A stretch of 64,000 bases of DNA from CAVSNH01 sp963729275 (GTDB taxonomy: Bacteria; Actinomycetota; Acidimicrobiia; Acidimicrobiales; RAAP-2), in contig CAVSNH010000004.1 of NCBI GenBank assembly GCA_963729275.1, positions 682,001-746,000 of the forward strand, written 5' to 3'. Shown piece after piece: positions 61,120-64,000 of this stretch. The notes beneath the pieces were generated by a model. It was given only the letters and a program-made list of their open reading frames with translations. It was not told the origin of the DNA and searched no databases. A program made the translations under genes and the position numbers. How positions within the stretch are numbered: position 1 is the stretch's first letter; each line of letters starts with the position of its first letter.

Positions 61120-61322
61120 CGAGACGCGATCCTCGGCGTTTCGACAGCCTGGCTGATGGCAACGATCGGACCCTCACCCCTGTCCTCAGGGTGCCGGTCG
61201 GGGCCAGGTCAGCCCGCTTGAGATCTGCGTTTCGGCACTCGGCCTCTTGATGGCCGCCTGCCCGTTGCCGAGGTCGTTGGCAATTCTTAACTCTGGCGCT
61301 CCAGCCATCCGCAACACAGCCG

Positions 61323-61694
61323 GTGCCGGCCGTAAATGACGGCGTGTCGCAATCAGTCGACGAAGTGAAAGAGGCCATCAAAGAGTTGATCGAAGCGAAC
61401 CGTGCCCTGCGCTCCCAGCTTCTCGTTAATGAAGGCATACTCACTGAGGCCATCCGGTCTCTTGATGCGGGAGTCGGCGTTGGCCGAACGCTGATGACGG
61501 TGCCATCCGTGCACGATCGTCGGGCTGCCGAGGACGCTGTGCGGTCGCTCTATGAAGCCCGACACGAGGTCCGAAAGGCTGTGATTCCGGCCGCCATGAG
61601 GGATGGCCTGGAGCTCGTCGATATCGCAAACGCGTTCGGAGTGCCCCTGGACGCCATCACTGGTTACGCGAACCAAGCACCGGTCCAACATTGA
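61323..61694 (+). CDS. Small helical hypothetical protein
   Basis: A protein of up to 123 residues, GTG start. VDEVKEAIKELIEANRALRS and NEGILTEAIRSLDAG form a coiled-coil-like N-terminal part. Later, DAVRSLYEARHEVRKAVIPA and ELVDIANAFGVPLDAITGYA look like a helix-turn-helix (IANAFGVPLDAITGYAN). It may be a small DNA-binding protein or regulator. No family recognised. No clear ribosome site; moderate coding confidence. Confidence 0.58.
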   Translation: MPAVNDGVSQSVDEVKEAIKELIEANRALRSQLLVNEGILTEAIRSLDAGVGVGRTLMTVPSVHDRRAAEDAVRSLYEARHEVRKAVIPAAMRDGLELVDIANAFGVPLDAITGYANQAPVQH

Positions 61695-61859
61695 ACATTG
61701 AAACGATGGCGAGGCCTTCGGCTGTTCCCAACGCCGGTTCGAGCACCTTCTAATCACGCCAGGGTCGGGAATCCCTTCACCGGGGACCGCGCGGATGCAG
61801 AGCCGGACCACAGCAGTCGGCCGGGCGAAGAACGCGCCGATGTTCCTGATGCGCAAGCG

Positions 61860-62300
61860 CTATTGATCGTTGCCGCTCGGGGTTAGCAGGACGAGTGGGA
61901 TCTCTCGCTCCGTTCCGCGCTGGTATCTCGCGTAATTCTCGTGGTCCTTGGTGATCATCGGCCAGAGTCGCGCCCGCTCCTCGCGGCTCGCCGTCACTGC
62001 CTTCATATGCTGATCCGGCTTGCCTTCCAGCGACACCGTGACGTCCGGGTTGTCCTGGATGTTCAAGAGCCAAGCCGGGTGACGGTCGTTACCGCCGGCC
62101 GATGCGACGACCACGACCGTTGACCCCTCTTGGTAAGGCGAGGTGAGCATCGTCGTCCGAGTTTGACCGCTCTTTCGGCCAATGGTCGTGAGCCGGACGA
62201 CTGGCATGCCATAGCCCGACCAACCCAGCCGCCCGCCGCTTGCGCGAACCACCAAGCGATGCATTCGGTTCAGGGCTCTGAAAGCTGCGTCCGACGGCAC
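61860..62300 (-). CDS. F420-dependent nitroreductase-fold (DDN-like) oxidoreductase
   Basis: A predicted 146-residue split-barrel protein of the deazaflavin-dependent nitroreductase family: MPVVRLTTIGRKSGQTRTTM (F420/phosphate contact), STVVVVASAGGNDRHPAWLL (core strand and HPAWxLN), NPDVTVSLEGKPDQHMKAVT. The start is uncertain; the GTG at 62300 (PSDAAFRALNRMHRLVVRAS) fits the family N-terminus better than the distant ATG at 62360. It probably reduces quinones or other acceptors using reduced F420. Confidence 0.83.
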   Translation of the reverse strand: MPSDAAFRALNRMHRLVVRASGGRLGWSGYGMPVVRLTTIGRKSGQTRTTMLTSPYQEGSTVVVVASAGGNDRHPAWLLNIQDNPDVTVSLEGKPDQHMKAVTASREERARLWPMITKDHENYARYQRGTEREIPLVLLTPSGNDQ

Positions 62301-62405
62301 GGCCGAGCATGCTACAGGCGCGACTGCAAGCGACCGTGTTGCAGTACAGATGCACGCCATGCCAGGCCTACGCAGGCCGCGTTTCAGGGCTCAGGGTTCC
62401 CCTAG

Positions 62406-62453
62406 TGGTGGGCGCCGCCGGACTCGAACCACGGCCTCCTGGTTGCAAGCCAT
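62406..62453 (-). other. tRNA-Ala(TGC)-like 3'-half fragment, possible attachment-site scar
   Basis: On the minus strand the sequence GGCTTGCAACCAGG (anticodon loop CTTGCAA and the 3' anticodon stem), GTGGTTCGAGTCCGGC (T-arm) and GGCGCCCACCA (3' acceptor strand with CCA) looks like the 3' half of a tRNA-Ala with TGC anticodon. Upstream there is no D-arm or 5' acceptor strand, and the 5' anticodon stem (AATGG) pairs only partly. The T-stem is also imperfect. It therefore cannot be a functional tRNA. Such 3'-half copies are typical of att sites left by integrases that target tRNA genes. Confidence 0.62.
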
Positions 62454-62697
62454 TTTGGTCTGAACGCCATGCGAACCAGCGAATCACGCAGTGATCTGTA
62501 GACCGAAGCGCCATGACGGGTTCCCTCGGTCGGCTTCGAGCTTGCGCTTGGGCGATCGACGGGTCGCTACAGCCTTTGGTAATGGACCGTCACATCCATG
62601 GTCTTCGTTGTTCCAGCCACGGCCACCAACGTCACGCGACCTCTCAGCGCGGGATGAAGGTCTTCCCTCAAGGCGCTGCTTGTGGCCCGAATGCTTC

Positions 62698-64000
62698 CTA
62701 CGGCATGAAACTGTCGAGAAACGCGTTGCTGAACACCCTGTAGGGATCGTAGGCGTCGAGGGTGGCCAGCGCCGAGGTCCAATTGTCTCCGACATTCTGC
62801 CCGGCATTGATGGCAGCGGGAATGGTGCTGCTCAGCATGGCGGGGTTCGACCACGCTGCAGTACCTGTGTATGCCCAACCCTTGGACCATTCAGGCCGGA
62901 CGGCGGCATAGGAGCCGGTGTAGTTGGTGAACATCCACTGTTCGATGTCCTGGTAGAACTGGTCTGACGTGGGGGTTCCGGGCATGGTGAGGATGTCGAA
63001 CCAGACGGCCACGTCCCAATCTGGCTGGTCCGGTCGGGGGCGCAATGCCGACAACTGCGGCGACAAAGCCGAGGACATCTCAACATCACTCGGATTATCG
63101 AGACCGGTTACCCGGATCTCCACCGGGCCGTTCATGGGATAATTGCCCTGCGCCTGATAGACGGCCACCTGGGTTTGGTAGTAGGTGATGAAGTCGTAGA
63201 TGACCTGTTGGATGTTCCCCCGAGCAGTCAGGACCGCGTAACCATTGGCCGTCACTCTCAGCGTGGTGGGCTTGACGTATAAGAGCAGATCCTTGGCCCA
63301 GCCCCAGATATCTGCAGTCAGGGTACCGACGAGCCCCGCGGCCACGATGTCGAGCTCAGCCTGGCCGAACGTAGGTGTGATGGCCCCGTTCCCGTCCAGA
63401 ATCTCCTGGATGAGCACGGAGAGTGTCTGTGGGATGACGTCGGCGAAGACATAGTTGTAGGGCGCAACGACCTCTCGTGACAACAGAGGTTGTTTGGGAG
63501 CGATGGTCCACACCTTCAGCCACGGCTCGGCAGTGAACGGAAACCAGATCGTCTCGACCCGACCGGATTGCTCAACGTATGCGTCGAAGGTCTGAGAGCT
63601 CGAGCCCGGTGCACCAAAGAGTGCGCTGGCCGGGACGTTGACAAAGCTCTGACATTGCAGCCGAGTGTTCGCGCCCACTTGGAGAGTCACTTCTGTGACG
63701 AACGTCCTCCCGAGATGGGTCAGCAATGGCTGAATCCCTGGGTCGGAACGTTCGAAGGTCTGAAGGACGTACTGACCCTGAGCCGCGCTCCACACCACGG
63801 CGGTGAGAGACAAGACGAGGTTACTGACCGAGCCATAAGTGTGCCCGGCGATGATCGATTCACCGGCGCCGGGAATGGCTGTACCGTGGCCGTCGATCGC
63901 AAGCGCACCCCCGAGCGTGATGTCCCCCGGCGCCGGATGTGCGGTTAATCCCAAGCCGTCATTCTCGAGGTCCTGTAGCAGCACGTCCATGGTGACCCCG
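62698..64000 (-). CDS. Cholesterol-oxidase-like FAD-binding (VAO-type) enzyme, 5' end outside window
   Basis: The last 430 or more residues of a protein whose start lies beyond the window edge; the frame is open to 64000. The end of the PCMH FAD domain is visible (PGDITLGGALAIDGHGTAIP). The remainder is the substrate-binding domain of covalent-flavin (type II) cholesterol oxidases: TWFPFTAEPWLKVWTI-like IWFPFTAEPWLKVWTIAP, LSREVVAPYNYVFADVIPQT, QPDWDVAVWFDILTMPGTPT, and the C-terminal DPYRVFSNAFLDSF. It is predicted to oxidise cholesterol or another sterol/alcohol to the ketone with production of H2O2, often outside the cell. The 244 bp downstream hold no gene. Confidence 0.85.
   Translation of the reverse strand, partial: GVTMDVLLQDLENDGLGLTAHPAPGDITLGGALAIDGHGTAIPGAGESIIAGHTYGSVSNLVLSLTAVVWSAAQGQYVLQTFERSDPGIQPLLTHLGRTFVTEVTLQVGANTRLQCQSFVNVPASALFGAPGSSSQTFDAYVEQSGRVETIWFPFTAEPWLKVWTIAPKQPLLSREVVAPYNYVFADVIPQTLSVLIQEILDGNGAITPTFGQAELDIVAAGLVGTLTADIWGWAKDLLLYVKPTTLRVTANGYAVLTARGNIQQVIYDFITYYQTQVAVYQAQGNYPMNGPVEIRVTGLDNPSDVEMSSALSPQLSALRPRPDQPDWDVAVWFDILTMPGTPTSDQFYQDIEQWMFTNYTGSYAAVRPEWSKGWAYTGTAAWSNPAMLSSTIPAAINAGQNVGDNWTSALATLDAYDPYRVFSNAFLDSFMP

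Noticed and set aside
62406..62480. Complete functional tRNA gene
   Set aside because: Only the 3' half is recognisable; there is no D-arm or matching 5' acceptor strand, and anticodon and T stems are imperfect.

Overview
The window is high-GC DNA with short intergenic gaps, frequent ATGA/GTGA stop-start overlaps and deazaflavin (F420)-type enzymes. It also carries a TIGR03086-type DinB/mycothiol-fold protein, actinobacterial ECF and SCO2322/SCO6745-type genes, and long secreted proteins with GYWxVxxDGGIFxFG repeats. Together these suggest an actinobacterium, most likely of the class Acidimicrobiia. That placement is inference from gene content; no rRNA or complete tRNA gene is present to confirm it.

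The most coherent system is a cobalamin (B12) uptake locus on the minus strand, 10174 down to about 3194. A cobalamin riboswitch heads the operon. It is followed by a secreted protein with an alpha-toroid (prenyltransferase/squalene-cyclase-like) domain, a secreted membrane-anchored SCO2322/DUF4430-type protein, an EcfT subunit, a fused double-ABC EcfA and an S component, tightly packed or overlapping. Animal intrinsic factor and transcobalamin combine an alpha/alpha toroid with a small beta domain of the DUF4430 class, so this operon looks like a bacterial transcobalamin split over two genes and tied to an ECF transporter. A second cobalamin riboswitch at 47633-47777 (plus strand) precedes a paralogous toroid protein (47873-49234) that has no transporter beside it.

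Other regions in order: 1-2.2 kb, a frameshifted DUF3052 gene, a carboxymuconolactone decarboxylase-like protein and an epimerase. 10.2-23.2 kb, mixed metabolic and resistance-type genes (methyltransferases, APH-like kinases, adenosine deaminase, GNAT, a GT39-like membrane enzyme, a serine-hydrolase lipoprotein divergent from a MarR regulator, an SGNH hydrolase) plus a decayed FG-GAP gene. 23.5-36.3 kb, a large subtilase-like secreted protein, a PadR/membrane-protein pair, a GT87-like mannosyltransferase candidate, a GH43 protein beside a stand-alone copy of its anchor/stalk domain, a GH4 glycosidase, and a TetR/DrrAB-type exporter with a probably leaderless promoter. 36.6-46.4 kb, a lipoprotein, a sirtuin, an F420-type oxidoreductase, a DinB protein, an unknown 388-residue protein, and a ferritin-like gene overlapping a giant adenylate cyclase/ATPase, divergent from a truncated globin. 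46.6-53.1 kb, a degenerating zone: a duplicated gene fragment flanking the second B12 locus, a frameshifted DUF6817-like gene, a broken CTP-type riboflavin kinase, and an alpha-mannosidase (GH38) remnant fused to a FAD-enzyme remnant beside an intact GHMP kinase. 53.2-64 kb, secreted proteins, an alpha/beta hydrolase, a Rox-like FAD monooxygenase with a rifamycin-associated-element-like inverted repeat upstream, a tRNA-Ala 3'-half fragment (possible attachment scar), and the 3' part of a cholesterol-oxidase-like gene running off the window.

Regulators sit beside recognisable operators: perfect inverted repeats lie in the MarR (21576), PadR (28889) and TetR (34562) intergenic regions. Several short genes contain single-base frameshifts while genes of 1089 and 1313 codons are intact. 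Both real gene decay and local assembly errors must therefore be considered for the broken ones.
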